From JACXTP01 sp963827905 (lineage in GTDB: Archaea > Thermoplasmatota > Thermoplasmata > Methanomassiliicoccales > UBA472), in assembly GCA_963827905.1 (NCBI GenBank), contig CAWHCB010000011.1:186001-250000 (forward strand): 64,000 bases of DNA, in the 5' to 3' direction. Made by a program: the position numbers and the translations under genes. Shown here piece after piece: positions 28,128 through 37,584 of this stretch. The notes beneath the pieces are model-generated. The model was given only the letters and a program-made list of their open reading frames with translations. It had not been told where the DNA came from and ran no database searches. Numbering within the stretch: position 1 is the stretch's first letter; each line of letters begins with the position of its first letter.

Positions 28128-28979
28128 TCAAGTTCGGTCCTTGATGAAGGTCCCTTGGTCGATCTCCTCGAACGCCTGCTCCAGCTCCGCCTCGGTGTTC
28201 ATGACGATCGGCCCGCCCCAGGCCACCGGTTCCCTCAACGGTTCGCCGGAGACAAGCAGAAAACGCACCCCGTTCTGCCTGCTCTTGACCATGACCGAGT
28301 CACCCTCGCCGAACATCACCAGATGCTCAGGGCCGAACTGTTCGCTGCTGTTGTCGAAGGAGCCCTTGCCTTGGAAGACATAGGCGAAGGCGGATTGGCC
28401 CTCAGGCACCTCCAGCTCCCATTGCCGCTCCGGCGCCAGCTCCACGTCGAGGTAGCGCACCTTGACGACCAGGTCCTTGACCGGTCCGACGACGCCTTCG
28501 ACCTTCCCGGCGACGACCTTCACCTCCACCCCGATCCTTGGCTCGATGACCGGGATGTCCTCCCTCTTGACCTCTCGGTAGCGGGGCGGCATCATCTTGT
28601 GCGCCCGGGGCAGGTTCACCCAGAGCTGGAAGCCCTGCATCATCCCCTCGGTCCGCCTGGGCATCTCCTCGTGCATGATCCCGCTCCCGGCGGTCATCCA
28701 CTGCACGTCGCCCGGTCCGATCACACCCTGGTTGCCGATGTTGTCCCGGTGCTCCACCTCGCCTTTGATCATGTAGGTGACAGTCTCGATCCCCCGGTGC
28801 GGATGCAGGGGGAACCCGGCCATGTAGTCCTTGGGGTCGTCGGAGTGGAAGTCGTCCATCATCAGAAAGGGGTCCAACCTCTCCACGTCCCGGAACCCGA
28901 AGGCGCGGTGCACCTTCACCCCGGCCCCTTCCAGGAGGGGCTTGCTGCGGTTGACCTTGACCACCGGACGGAGGCTCAT
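28128..28979 (-). CDS. Pirin family protein
   Basis: 283 residues, intact bicupin. It starts MSLRPVVKVNRSKPL; the metal-binding cupin 1 is PFLMMDDFHSD then AGFPLHPHRGIETVTYMIKG, with GDVQWMTAGSGIMHEEMP completing the site (His ligands and Glu are kept). Cupin 2 follows (YVFQGKGSFDNSSEQFGPEH, VRFLLVSGEPLREPVAWGGP). Some pirins have quercetinase activity or act as redox regulators; the physiological role in archaea is not known. Confidence 0.92.
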   Translation of the reverse strand: MSLRPVVKVNRSKPLLEGAGVKVHRAFGFRDVERLDPFLMMDDFHSDDPKDYMAGFPLHPHRGIETVTYMIKGEVEHRDNIGNQGVIGPGDVQWMTAGSGIMHEEMPRRTEGMMQGFQLWVNLPRAHKMMPPRYREVKREDIPVIEPRIGVEVKVVAGKVEGVVGPVKDLVVKVRYLDVELAPERQWELEVPEGQSAFAYVFQGKGSFDNSSEQFGPEHLVMFGEGDSVMVKSRQNGVRFLLVSGEPLREPVAWGGPIVMNTEAELEQAFEEIDQGTFIKDRT

Positions 28980-29001
28980 GCCCTGAACTAGCGAGGCGGG
29001 G

Positions 29002-29500
29002 TTATTTATTGCTGATGCCGGGCCCGTAGACCAGGCGGAACCTTTCGCACACCAGCATCATGTCCTTCATCGAATCCCAGGCCGATCCTGGCCAAGGACC
29101 GGGAGAAGAAGAACCGGTGCACCTCCCTCCAATGTTCCAGGGACCGGTCCCCCTCCCCCTCCTCCCAGGCGAAGTCGGCGTCGACCTGGTTGAATCTTTG
29201 GAGCCGCACCTCGGCGATCTCTATGATGCACAGAGGTTCCCCGGTTCCGCTCAGCACCATGGTCAGATCGCCCACCTGGGGCAATGCATCGCCATCCGCC
29301 TCCCACTCCGCCAGCGCCGAGCAGGTGGCGGTCTTGGTCCCCTTGGCGATCAGACCACCGAGCTCGTCCGCCATGGCAGCCCCCTCCCCCCATCTCTCCT
29401 CGGTGCGCTTCCTCATTGGATAGGGGGAGCTCTCTGGCAACGATGAAAAGAAAGAGGTCCAATAGGCTTCGATAGGTGTCACGTCGCCCCTCCTCTCCAT
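29002..29500 (-). CDS. ASCH domain protein (frameshifted at C-terminus)
   Basis: About 165 residues. ASCH hallmarks are LGGLIAKGTKTATCSALAEWEADG (GxKTAT-S loop), GDLTMVLSGTGEPLCIIEIAEV and FNQVDADFAWEEGEGDRSLEHW. The catalytic-like Lys, Thr and Glu of YqfB/ASCH amidohydrolases are visible. Near 29080 the frame slips to DSMKDMMLVCERFRLVYG, the expected terminal strand, ending at 29002. ASCH proteins bind RNA or hydrolyse N4-acetylcytidine; which applies is open. Start at 29500 chosen by family length; upstream Met codons at 29536 and 29593 are alternatives. Confidence 0.82.
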
Positions 29501-29629
29501 GGTAACCCGCTCAGAATATTTCAAGATGAAGTCCATCGGAAGGCAACCAGGACATCGATCATCGCAAACGACCAATGAAAACATCGACAACATATTCTAT
29601 CCATGGGGCTATTCCACACTGGTGGGTGA

Positions 29630-30518
29630 ATGAGGAAGCTCCTGGTCGTTGCGGTCGTTCTAATGCTATCGTTCTCGGCCATCGTCGGTGTTCTCCTCAT
29701 CTACCAACCGGGGCCGGAGGATGGGAATGAAGGTGAGGACCCCATCCCGGTGGATCCACATATGCTGTCGGTCCACTTCATCGACGTGGGCCAAGGTGAC
29801 GCCACCTTGATCATGGCCCCCAGCGGGGCCTGCGTCCTCATCGATGCCGGGACCGCTTGATTCTGAGGATGTGGTGCTGTCATACCTGACATCCTACAAC
29901 GTCACCCACTTGGACGCCTTGGTGGTGAGCCATTCCGACTCCGACCATTGCGGCTCGGCCGACGATGTGCTGCGTGCCTTGGACGTCGACCTGGTGGTCC
30001 ATTCCGGTTTCTACAAGGACACTCCCGCCTACGCTGATTTCCTGGAGGCGGTAGAGGAGGAGGGATGCCCGGTGCTCACCCGGGATACGCTGGATGAGGG
30101 CCAATACCTGGACCTGGCAGACGACCTCACGGTCCAGGTGCTGAGCGCCTACCGCGAGGCGGACGACTCCAACAGCGCCAGCATAGTGCTCAAAATCACC
30201 TATGGGGACGAGGACCTTCTTTTCATGGGGGACGCCCCCTCCGGAGTGGAGGACTGGACCATGCGCAATTACGACATCGATGCCGAGGTCCTCAAGGTGG
30301 CCCACCATGGCTCCTATTCGTCCACCTCGCAGGACTTCCTGGCCGAGGCGACCCCTCGCTACGCCGTCATCTTCTGCGCCGCTGGCAACGACTACGGGTA
30401 TCCTCACGACGAGGTCATGGAAAGGCTAGGGACAGTCGGGGCCGAAGTGTGTCGCACCGACATTTCAGGGACCATCATACTGCAGACCAATGGCACGGCC
30501 ATGGAAAGGCTCAGCTGA
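29630..30518 (+). CDS. Secreted/membrane-anchored metallo-beta-lactamase, ComEC C-terminal type (frameshifted)
   Basis: About 295 residues. An N-terminal hydrophobic anchor (LLVVAVVLMLSFSAIVGVLL) is followed by MLSVHFIDVGQGDATLIMAP and VLIDAGTA. After a slip near 29855 come DALVVSHSDSDHCGSADDVL (HxDxDH metal site), LLFMGDAPSGVEDW and LKVAHHGSYSSTS. This is the ComEC/Rec2 C-terminal nuclease-like hydrolase without the membrane channel. Facing outward, it may degrade extracellular DNA or other phosphoesters; the substrate is unproven. Confidence 0.88.
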
Positions 30519-30590
30519 GTTCTCGGATCATTAAAACGGCTCGGGCCAAGGTCCCATCTTTCCTAGGCGCATGGCCATCGGTTCGTTCAG

Positions 30591-30971
30591 TCATTCCTTG
30601 TCCAACCTGCGCAAACCGATGAGCGAGATCCGCCCGACCGGGGTGAGCGAGTATATCCTCCAGTTCCCGCTCTGCCTCCAGGTGACCAGTTCCGCCTCTT
30701 CCAGGAGCTTGAGGTGGTAGGAGAGCTTGGAATTGGTGAGACCGGCGACCTCGCGGAGGACACAGGGGCAAAGGTCGCAATATTGCAGCGATTCCAGCAA
30801 GGAAAGGCGGATGGGATCGGAGAGGGCGGCATGTTGGGCCGCCACCTTCCTCCGCGACCCCTCTGACGAAAGAGCGCTCCTCAGACCCTCGAGGCCGCCA
30901 CAGGCCCGCAGCGACGCAGACACATCATCGGGCAGGTTCATCTCGCCCTCGCCGCAGCATTTCTTGCGCAT
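30591..30971 (-). CDS. arsR: ArsR-family metalloregulator
   Basis: 126 residues, intact winged helix: LSDPIRLSLLESLQYCDLCPCVL, the recognition helix TNSKLSYHLKLLEEAELVTW, and the wing NWRIYSLTP. CDLCPC in the helix before the HTH matches the position of the As(III)-binding Cys of ArsR/SmtB repressors; CC pairs also occur at the N-terminus (MRKKCCGEGE). Last gene of arsM-arsC-arsR. Probably represses both divergent ars units through the TTTCAA-N6-TTGAAA sites at 32256 and 32408. Confidence 0.9.
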   Translation of the reverse strand: MRKKCCGEGEMNLPDDVSASLRACGGLEGLRSALSSEGSRRKVAAQHAALSDPIRLSLLESLQYCDLCPCVLREVAGLTNSKLSYHLKLLEEAELVTWRQSGNWRIYSLTPVGRISLIGLRRLDKE

Positions 30972-31002
30972 GGACCGATATCCCCCTCGGAACCTTTAAC
31001 AC

Positions 31003-31419
31003 TTACCAGTTCGGAAGCTCCAGGTCGATCTTGGCGATTATCTCGTCCCGGATGTAACGAAAGGTCCCCAGGACATGCTCCTCAGTGCCGCTCGCGGCGG
31101 ATGGGTCGGGGAAGTCCATGTGGATGATCGTGTCCCCCGGGAAGAACGGGCAATTATCGGCGGCATCGCTGCACACCGTGACGACATAATCGAAATGTTG
31201 ACCTCGGAACTCGTTCATTGATTTGGACCGATGGGAGGAGATGTCGATGCCTATCTCCGCCATCGCCCTCACGGCGTACGGGTTCAAATCTCCCGGTTTC
31301 ACACCAGCGCTATGCGCCTCCCATTTATCGGAGTACCTGGAGTTGACGTAACCCTCCGCCATCTGGGATCGGGCGGCGTTGTGGGTGCAGAGGAACAACA
31401 CTCTTCTCCTTTCTGACAT
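31003..31419 (-). CDS. arsC: Arsenate reductase, low-molecular-weight phosphatase type
   Basis: 138 residues, intact. The P-loop VLFLCTHNAARSQMAEGYVN carries the catalytic CxxNAARSQ of thioredoxin-coupled arsenate reductases. VVTVCSDAADNCPFFPGD supplies the second pair of resolving Cys, and the general acid region is MDFPDPSAASG. Four bases from the arsM stop, so it is co-transcribed with it. Reduces As(V) to As(III) for methylation or export. Confidence 0.93.
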   Translation of the reverse strand: MSERRRVLFLCTHNAARSQMAEGYVNSRYSDKWEAHSAGVKPGDLNPYAVRAMAEIGIDISSHRSKSMNEFRGQHFDYVVTVCSDAADNCPFFPGDTIIHMDFPDPSAASGTEEHVLGTFRYIRDEIIAKIDLELPNW

Positions 31420-31422
31420 GGA

Positions 31423-32241
31423 TCACCTTGGTTTGATGGCAACTATCCTGTCGTTGGCAATACATTTGTATGCCTGGTATAAGACCTCGACGTCCGGGAC
31501 CGAACCACGTGCCCGTTTCTCCTCTGCCATGCTCTGCGCGAACTCCATCGCCTCCTCATCGGAATAGAGGCGTCTTTCCTCCACTGCCACATGGGTGAAG
31601 CCAGCCTCTCGGAGCAAAGCGAGGTAGCTCCCTCAAGCATGGCGCCGGCCACGCAGCCTCCCCACAGCTCGGGATCGTTCCTTGAGCTTTCTGGCAGCTC
31701 CTTCACCAACACCCGGTCCGATATTGCCAGTCGTCCATTGGGCTTGAGCACGCGGAACGCCTCCCGGAACACCAGGGATTTGTCAGGAGCCAGGTTGATG
31801 ACGCAATTGCTGATGATCACGTCCGCCGTTGCGTCGGGCAGGGGCATGTGCTCGATCTCCCCCAGGCGGAACTCCACGTTCTCCAGCCCCATCCTCTTGG
31901 CCGACGCCCTCGCCTTCCACACCATCTCCGGGGTGGCGTCGATGCCGAATGCCCTTCCCCTTCGGACCGACCTTCTTGCTCGCCAGGAACACATCCATGC
32001 CTGCGCCGCTGCCCAGGTCCACCACCACCTGGCCCGACGTCAGACGCGCGAGGGCGACAGGGTTGCCGCAGGAACAATTGGAGGAAAGGACATCCACAGG
32101 GATATCGCTCAGGTCCTCGTCTGAATAGACCTTGATCATCTCCGATTGCTTTGGGCTGTCGCAGCAGGAGCGGGACTCGGTCGCCAGTCTTCCATAGGTA
32201 TCCTTGACGGCCTTTCTCATGTCCTCATTATCCTTATTCAT
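31423..32241 (-). CDS. arsM: Arsenite methyltransferase (frameshifted)
   Basis: About 270 residues, SAM-dependent. It starts MNKDNEDMRKAVKDTYGRLA and includes ESRSCCDSP and SSNCSCGNPVAL (As-binding Cys), then VVVDLGSGAGMDVFLASKKV (SAM motif I). After a slip near 31955 come ATPEMVWKARASAKRMGLEN, ADVIISNCVINLAPDKSLVF (with the third conserved Cys) and LWGGCVAGAMLEG (fourth Cys). A second slip near 31615 leads to LREAGFTHVAVEERRLYSD and the end. First gene of the minus-strand ars operon, with an operator 15 bases upstream. Confidence 0.9.
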
Positions 32242-32255
32242 TTAAGCACCTTTAG

Positions 32256-32273
32256 TTTCAATTAAATTTGAAA
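32256..32273. promoter_or_regulatory. ArsR operator copy 1 (arsM side)
   Basis: TTTCAA-TTAAAT-TTGAAA, an inverted repeat 15 bases upstream of the arsM start. The same arms with the same six-base spacing recur at 32408-32425 in front of acr3. Sites of this kind (ANNNNNNN-type dyads in AT-rich DNA) are bound by ArsR/SmtB dimers. The proposal rests on the repeated dyad and the adjacent arsR gene. Confidence 0.6.
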
Positions 32274-32407
32274 TGAATCATCCTGTATTATTAACTTTTG
32301 TTTGAGTATGAAATTAAATAATATAAATAATGCTGGAATACAAAAAATAATGGATAATATTCTCTCTCGTGCACAATAGTTAAATATTATTAAAAGCTCT
32401 TTAGGTA

Positions 32408-32425
32408 TTTCAAAACTAATTGAAA
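32408..32425. promoter_or_regulatory. ArsR operator copy 2 (acr3 side)
   Basis: TTTCAA-AACTAA-TTGAAA, with flanking TA/TA extending the arms to eight bases. It lies about 25 bases after an AT-rich TATA candidate (32380-32395) and before the acr3 ribosome binding site (AAGGGG), so a bound repressor would cover the transcription start. Matches copy 1 exactly in arms and spacing. Confidence 0.62.
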
Positions 32426-32439
32426 TAAGGGGAATTCAA

Positions 32440-33537
32440 ATGAGCGAAGCCGTCCACGTGTCCCAAAAGTTGTCCTTCCTGACCCGATATCTCACCGTCT
32501 GGATATTCGCCGCCATGTTCCTCGGCGTGGCCTTGGGCGTCCTCGATACCCGGCCTGGCGGACTATCTCGACTCGCTCAGCGTCGGTACCACCTCGATAC
32601 CGTTGGCCATCGGCCTCATCCTGATGATGTACCCTCCCCTGGCCCGGGTCAAGTACGAGGAGCTCCACAAGCTGAAGGAGCGACCCGAGACCAAGCAGAT
32701 GGTGCTCGTCTCCCTCTTCCTGAACTATCTCGTCGGCCCCATCCTCATGTTCTTCCTGGCCTGGATATTCCTGCCCGACCAGCCGGAATACCGCATCGGG
32801 GTCATCCTCACCGGCCTGGCGCGCTGCATCGCCATGGTCATCGTCTGGAACCAGCTGGCCGAGGGCGATAACGACTACGCCGCGATACTGGTCGCCTTCA
32901 ACTCCATCTTCCAGATACTGACCTACTCGTTCTATGCCTACTTCCTCATCTCCGTGGCCTCGGAGTGGATATCGCCCGGTTCAGGCGTGGACGTGGACAT
33001 ATCCATCGCCTCCATCGCCATCAGCGTCGTCATCTACCTGGGCATACCTTTCCTGGCCGGCATCATGACCCGCTATACTCTGAGGCCGAGGAAGGGAGCG
33101 GACTGGTACGACAACAAGTTCATGCCGGTCATGGGCAAGATATCGCTGCTGGCGTTGCTCTTCACCATCGTGGTCATGTTCTCCCTCAAGGGCGAGTACA
33201 TCGTGGAGCTGCCTGGTGACGTGTCCGCATCGCCATCCCCCTGCTGATCTACTTCGTCATCATGTTCACCTTCTCGTTCTACCTCTCCATGAGGCTGAAG
33301 TACCCTTATGGGAACGCCACTGCCCAGTCGTTCACGGCGGCGAGCAACAACTTCGAGCTGGCCATCGCGGTTGCGATAGGCGTGTTCGGCATCGGCTCCG
33401 GCGTGGCCTTCGCCGCGGTGATCGGTCCGCTGGTGGAGGTGCCGGTGATGATCGGACTGGTCAACCTGGCCTTCTGGTTCCGCGCCAGGTACTATGGACC
33501 AGATGGACGGTTGAAGGTCGCAGCGGGTGGGGGATAG
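32440..33537 (+). CDS. acr3: Arsenite efflux permease, Acr3 type (frameshifted)
   Basis: About 365 residues with ten expected helices. It starts MSEAVHVSQKLSFLTRYLTV with FAAMFLGVALGVL. After a slip near 32555: IGLILMMYPPLARVKYEEL, LFLNYLVGPILMFFLAWIFL, and the conserved GLARCIAMVIVWNQLAEGD with the thiolate Cys used for As(III) transport. A slip near 33225 leads to IMFTFSFYLSMRLKYPYGN and TAASNNFELAIAVAIGVFGI, the family's signature helix 9. Exports arsenite; divergent from arsM-arsC-arsR and controlled by the shared operator type. Confidence 0.93.
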
Positions 33538-33540
33538 TCC

Positions 33541-33752
33541 ATGGACCCCCTGACCAAGGAGCTGGTGGCCATCGCCGCCTCGGTGGCAGCCCGGTGCCAA
33601 CCCTGTTTCGACCACCATCTCAAGAGGCGAGAGAGCTTGGCGGAACGGACTCCGACATCAAGGACGTAATTTCATTGGCCGATAGGATCGGCCAGGTCGG
33701 AGGCCAGCGCATGATGGAATTCATCGAGGTAAGGACTAAGGGAGAAAGATGA
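33541..33752 (+). CDS. Small AhpD/carboxymuconolactone decarboxylase-like protein (frameshifted)
   Basis: About 70 residues, starting MDPLTKELVAIAASVAARCQ three bases after acr3. CQPCFDHHL is the CxxCxxxH redox motif of AhpD-like proteins, in the right helical setting; after a slip near 33625 the frame continues KEARELGGTDSDIKDVISLA. Such short AhpD-like proteins often sit in arsenic clusters and may supply reducing power or detoxify peroxides. It overlaps the next gene by four bases, so all three genes from acr3 on are likely one transcript. Confidence 0.7.
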
Positions 33753-34081
33753 CATCAAAGGTCCGCGTCAATATGCGCCTGTGCGACAAGGTGAGCATGA
33801 TAATGGCGACAACGAACCCGGATGGAACGTTCGACATCGAGGTTCAGACCACGTGCGATAACGTCCGCGAGTTCTCTAGGGGGCTGGAATCGCTCACCAT
33901 CATCGATCTCACCGACAAGGTGAACGGCAAGGTCTTCGACAGGATGAGGCAATGTAAGATGAGCGCCAACTGCCTGGTGCCGGCCGGTCTGATCAGCGCC
34001 GGATGGGTGGAGGCAGGCATGATAGCCGCCTCGAACGCCAAGAAGAACAAGTGCAACGAGGTCGAGTTCGTTTTCGATTGA
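33749..34081 (+). CDS. Conserved small Cys protein, DUF6951-like
   Basis: 110 residues, intact, overlapping the AhpD-like gene by ATGA. VNMRLCDKVSMIMATTNPDG, then FDIEVQTTCDNVREFSRGLE and QCKMSANCLVPAGLISAGWV resemble the small archaeal/clostridial proteins of the DUF6951 type, with Cys in the first strand, a TTC-D, and a C-x(n)-CxVPxG motif. Fold suggests a metal or thiol-ligand binder. Position at the end of the acr3 transcript hints at a metalloid-related role. Family assignment is from memory of the pattern and moderate. Confidence 0.6.
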   Translation: MTSKVRVNMRLCDKVSMIMATTNPDGTFDIEVQTTCDNVREFSRGLESLTIIDLTDKVNGKVFDRMRQCKMSANCLVPAGLISAGWVEAGMIAASNAKKNKCNEVEFVFD

Positions 34082-34131
34082 AAGAACAATAAAAGGGAAA
34101 AGGTTTGAAGGGGGGGGTCAATGAGGTCAGC

Positions 34132-34626
34132 TCAGGCCTTTCCAGCACAGACCTGGGACATGGTGCCGGCCCGGTACTGGGTTTGGGCCATGGACTGTTC
34201 CTGGCTCTGCACCTGGGCATAGGTCATCTGTCCAGAGCATTGACCGTCCTGCAGCTGGAGGCGCTCCCTCACCTGGTCACAGGCAGGGTCGCACACCCCA
34301 TCCGGGCAGCGCACTCCATCGCAGCTACCGTCCTGTGCTTTGATGCGGTCCTGCTCCATGAGCATCACCTGCTCCCCTGAGCTTAGTTCACAGCTACCGT
34401 CCTGTGCTTTGACGCGGTCCTGCTTCCGCAGCATGTCCTGGTCCCCGGTGCATTGATCGCACGTACCGTCCTTGGCTTGGTCCATGACACAGTCTCCGTT
34501 CGCGCTGCTCGTCCCATTCTCGGACGTTCCATCGTTGGTCGCGAGGGACATCGGCACAAGGAGGACCGCTCCTATGAGCACCGCGCCCACGACCATTAAC
34601 GCTGTTAATGCTTTCATTTTCTTCAT
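34132..34626 (-). CDS. Secreted Cys/Gln-rich protein with QDGSC repeats
   Basis: 164 residues, intact. A signal peptide or anchor (ALTALMVVGAVLIGAVLLVP) is followed by a low-complexity exported domain with about 12 Cys. A unit ending KAQDGSC occurs twice nearly identically (KQDRVKAQDGSC, EQDRIKAQDGSC) and a diverged copy ends LQLQDGQC; the DNA of the first two copies is also nearly identical, pointing to recent duplication. The last third is Gln/Met/Ala rich (SQEQSMAQTQYR). No known family. Disulfide-rich or metal-binding surface protein is a guess from composition and the arsenic/metal neighbourhood. Confidence 0.75.
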   Translation of the reverse strand: MKKMKALTALMVVGAVLIGAVLLVPMSLATNDGTSENGTSSANGDCVMDQAKDGTCDQCTGDQDMLRKQDRVKAQDGSCELSSGEQVMLMEQDRIKAQDGSCDGVRCPDGVCDPACDQVRERLQLQDGQCSGQMTYAQVQSQEQSMAQTQYRAGTMSQVCAGKA

Positions 34627-34743
34627 CTCCGCTCCCGACCCGGGGGCCGGGAACGGTCTATCTCATTTCGGTGAAAACGTTTATCAAACCTTTCTTGAAA
34701 ACAGTGAAAAGTGGCGTGAAAAGTGAAAACTGGCTAAGAAAGT

Positions 34744-35276
34744 CTACTTATCGACGGTGACCTTGACCTTGTTCGTGGAGCCGTGCCTCTCCTTGCTCAC
34801 GACACCTTTCTCGATGAGCCGGTCGATGACCCTCGACACCTTCGCATCGGACCATTTGAGCTTGACGATGAGGTCCTTCTGCAAGGCCTCCCCCCCGTTG
34901 TCGACGACGGCTCGGAACATCGTCCTCTCGTCGCCGGTGAGGAGCCGAAGCACCAAGTAGTCCTCCTCGGTCGGACCCGGTTGCTTCTTGACCTCGACGG
35001 TAGGCACCGACGAACTTGCGGTCCTTCTTCGTGTGGGACGACCTCAACTTCGTTCAAAGGTTGGTATTCCTCCTTCAGGAAGAAGAGCATCATACCCGCG
35101 GCAAGCAGAAAACCACCAATTGCAGCCAAAACGACATTGATGAATGCGTAGGCGACCTGGTCATTGGAGTGCATACCACTGCCTCCCAGCTCCTCTGGCA
35201 TGGCCAGACCGATCACCACCATGATGGCCCCGATAACCATCAGGACGATCGCCAAGACACGGACCGCTTTGATCAT
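34744..35276 (-). CDS. Membrane protein with C-terminal winged helix (frameshifted)
   Basis: About 178 residues. Two transmembrane helices (VLAIVLMVIGAIMVVIGLAM; FINVVLAAIGGFLLAAGMML) precede a linker. After a slip near 35005 comes a winged-helix domain: DYLVLRLLTGDERTMFRAVV, QKDLIVKLKWSDAKVSRVID and RLIEKGVVSKERHGSTNKVK. This architecture, a membrane-tethered MarR/IclR-like wHTH, is common in euryarchaea. It may sense membrane or external signals and act on DNA; targets are unknown. The AT-rich 280-base gap upstream (35277-35555) holds its promoter and that of cooS. Confidence 0.8.
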
Positions 35277-35497
35277 ATCGTTCGGTCATGAGATGTCCAT
35301 GATATGTATAAAATGAGCCCACCTAGTAACGATGAAAATTATGAATCGATGCCATTTTCACGAAAACAAGGATATGGATTCAATGATCGACGAGGGTGGA
35401 CCATGCTTCCACCACTCACGTTCCAGATAAAGTGCCGGATGTTTCTATAAATCTATCCTTTTCATGGTATTGAAGAGGCGCGATATCGCCAGCCTTA

Positions 35498-35507
35498 TTT
35501 TTATAAA
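35498..35507 (+). promoter_or_regulatory. TATA box of cooS
   Basis: TTTTTATAAA followed by GG, about 50 bases upstream of the cooS ATG (35556). Predicts a transcription start near 35530 and a leader of about 28 bases including the ribosome binding site GTGAGGGAG. Confidence 0.55.
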
Positions 35508-35555
35508 GGTTCGGACCAGGGATTTCCAAAATCACGATACTTGTGAGGGAGCCAT

Positions 35556-37498
35556 ATGACGGACGAAAGGGTTACCGAGATCATCTCCGTGGAATGCCTG
35601 CGGGTCCCCGCTGAGGAGCTCACACCGGAGAAGATCAAGAAGAAGACCGAAGAGAGGACCATGGACGAATCGTCCAAGCAGGTCCTGAAGAAGACCATGG
35701 AGGAGGGCGTCGAGACGGCCTGGGACCGTTTCGAGAAGCAACAGCCCATGTGCAAGTTCTGTTCCACCGGCGTATCCTGTCAGCGTTGCGCCATGGGGCC
35801 TTGCCGATTGATGGGCGGGGACCGGGTGCGGGGCGTTTGTGGCGCCGACGCGGACCTCATCGTGGCCAGGAACCTTCTGGACCAGATAGCGACCGGGGCG
35901 GCATCGCACTCCGACCACGGGCGCGAGGTGGTCGACACTCTTGTTGAAGACATCACGAGGTGAGGCGCCCTCCTACACCATCACCGATGTGCCGAAGTTG
36001 AAGCGACTCGCAAAGGAGTACGGGATCGACATCGAGCGACCCCTGGAGAAGGTGGGCGAGGACCTGGCGAAGGCCATGCTGGAGGAGTTCGGGACATTGA
36101 AGGGGGAGCTGCAGATGCCCAAGCGGGCGCCCGAGGAAAGCGTCAAGATCTGGAAGGAGGCGAACATCCTGCCCCGCAGCATCGACCGGGAGATCGTGGA
36201 ATCGATGCACCGGGTGCACATGGGCGTAGGGGCGGAGTTCAGCGACATGCTGGTCCAAGGCATGCGCGCCTCCATGGGCGACGGTTGGGGCGGTTCGATG
36301 ATGGGCACGGAGATATCGGACGTTCTGTTCGGTACCCCGACCATTACGCAGGTCCAAGGTGAACCTGGGCGTCCTGAAGCACGACCACGTCAACATATCG
36401 CTGCACGGGCACAACCCGGTCCTTTCGGAGATGGTGGTGAAGGCGGCGGGCCTCCCGGAGATGCAGGAGAAGGCCAAGGGGCTGGGGGCGAAAGGCATCA
36501 ACCTGGTGGGCCTGTGCTGCACCGGCAACGAGCTGCTCATGCGGAAGGGCATCCATCAGGCGGGGAACCACATGGACCAGGAATTGGTCATCACCACCGG
36601 GGCCTTGGAGATGATGATAGTCGACTACCAGTGCATCTTCCCCACCCTCACGAACACGGCGGCGTGCTTCCACACCAAGGTGGTATCGACCTCGCCCAAG
36701 TCGAAGATACCCGGCAGCCTCTACTTCGAGATAACCCCGGAGAACGCCCTGGAGCAATCGAAACTGATGATCAAGATGGCCATCGAGAACTATCCGAACC
36801 GGGAGCCGAAGCGGGTCCTCATACCCGACCACCCCATGGACGCCATGGTCGGCTTCTCCGTCGAGGCCATCCGGGACGCCCTCGGGGGCAGCCTGAAACC
36901 ATTGCTCGACGTGGTCCTCTCCGGCAAGGTCAGGGGGTGCGCGGCCATCGTCGGTTGCAACAACCCTCACATCAAACACGACTTCGGCCACATCACCCTG
37001 GCGAAGGAGCTCATCAAGCGTGACATACTGGTGGTGGAGACCGGCTGCGCCAGCATAGCCTGCGCCAAGGCCGGTCTGATGCTCCCGGAGTCGATCAAGG
37101 ACGCGGGCAAGGGCCTGAAGGAGGTGTGCGGGTCGCTGAAGATCCCTCCGGTGTTGCACATGGGCTCATGCGTGGACTGCAGCCGCATACTCAACCTCGT
37201 CGCGGAACTGGCTCGTCTTGCGGGCGTGCGCATCGACCAATTGCCTGTGGCCGGAGCGGCCCCGGAATGGTACTCGCCCAAGGCCGTCGCCATCGCCAGC
37301 TATTACGTCGGAAGCGGGGTGAGCGTGTGCCTCGGGGTCATGCCCAAGATAGCCGGCAGCCCCAACGTGGTGCAGTTCCTCACTCAGGATGTGGAAGCGG
37401 CGGTCAATGCGAAGTTCTGGGTGGAACCGGACCCGAGGAAGGCGGCCGCGCTCATGTCCGACCACATCGAGATGAAGCGCAAGGACCTGGACCTATAG
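35556..37498 (+). CDS. cooS: Carbon monoxide dehydrogenase catalytic subunit, CooS type (frameshifted)
   Basis: About 645 residues; Ni-Fe-S enzyme interconverting CO and CO2. The N-terminal cluster-binding region is QQPMCKFCSTGVSCQRCAMG followed by PCRL. Slips near 35945 and 36355 connect to RSIDREIVESMHRVHMGVGA, HDHVNISLHGHNPVLSEMVV (His of the C-cluster site), NLVGLCCTGNELLMRKG, AIVGCNNP, VVETGCASIACAKAG and LHMGSCVDCSRILNL, the ligands of the Ni-4Fe-4S C-cluster. It is the monofunctional CooS rather than the archaeal CdhA. No cooF, cooC or hydrogenase gene is beside it, so the electron partner is elsewhere. Confidence 0.95.
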
Positions 37499-37584
37499 GA
37501 CCCTAACGGTGGGGGATCGCAGACGCCCCCATTCATTTCCTTTTTTCATGCGGAGCCTAGGAATTTGCCGAAAGCCCTATTCAT

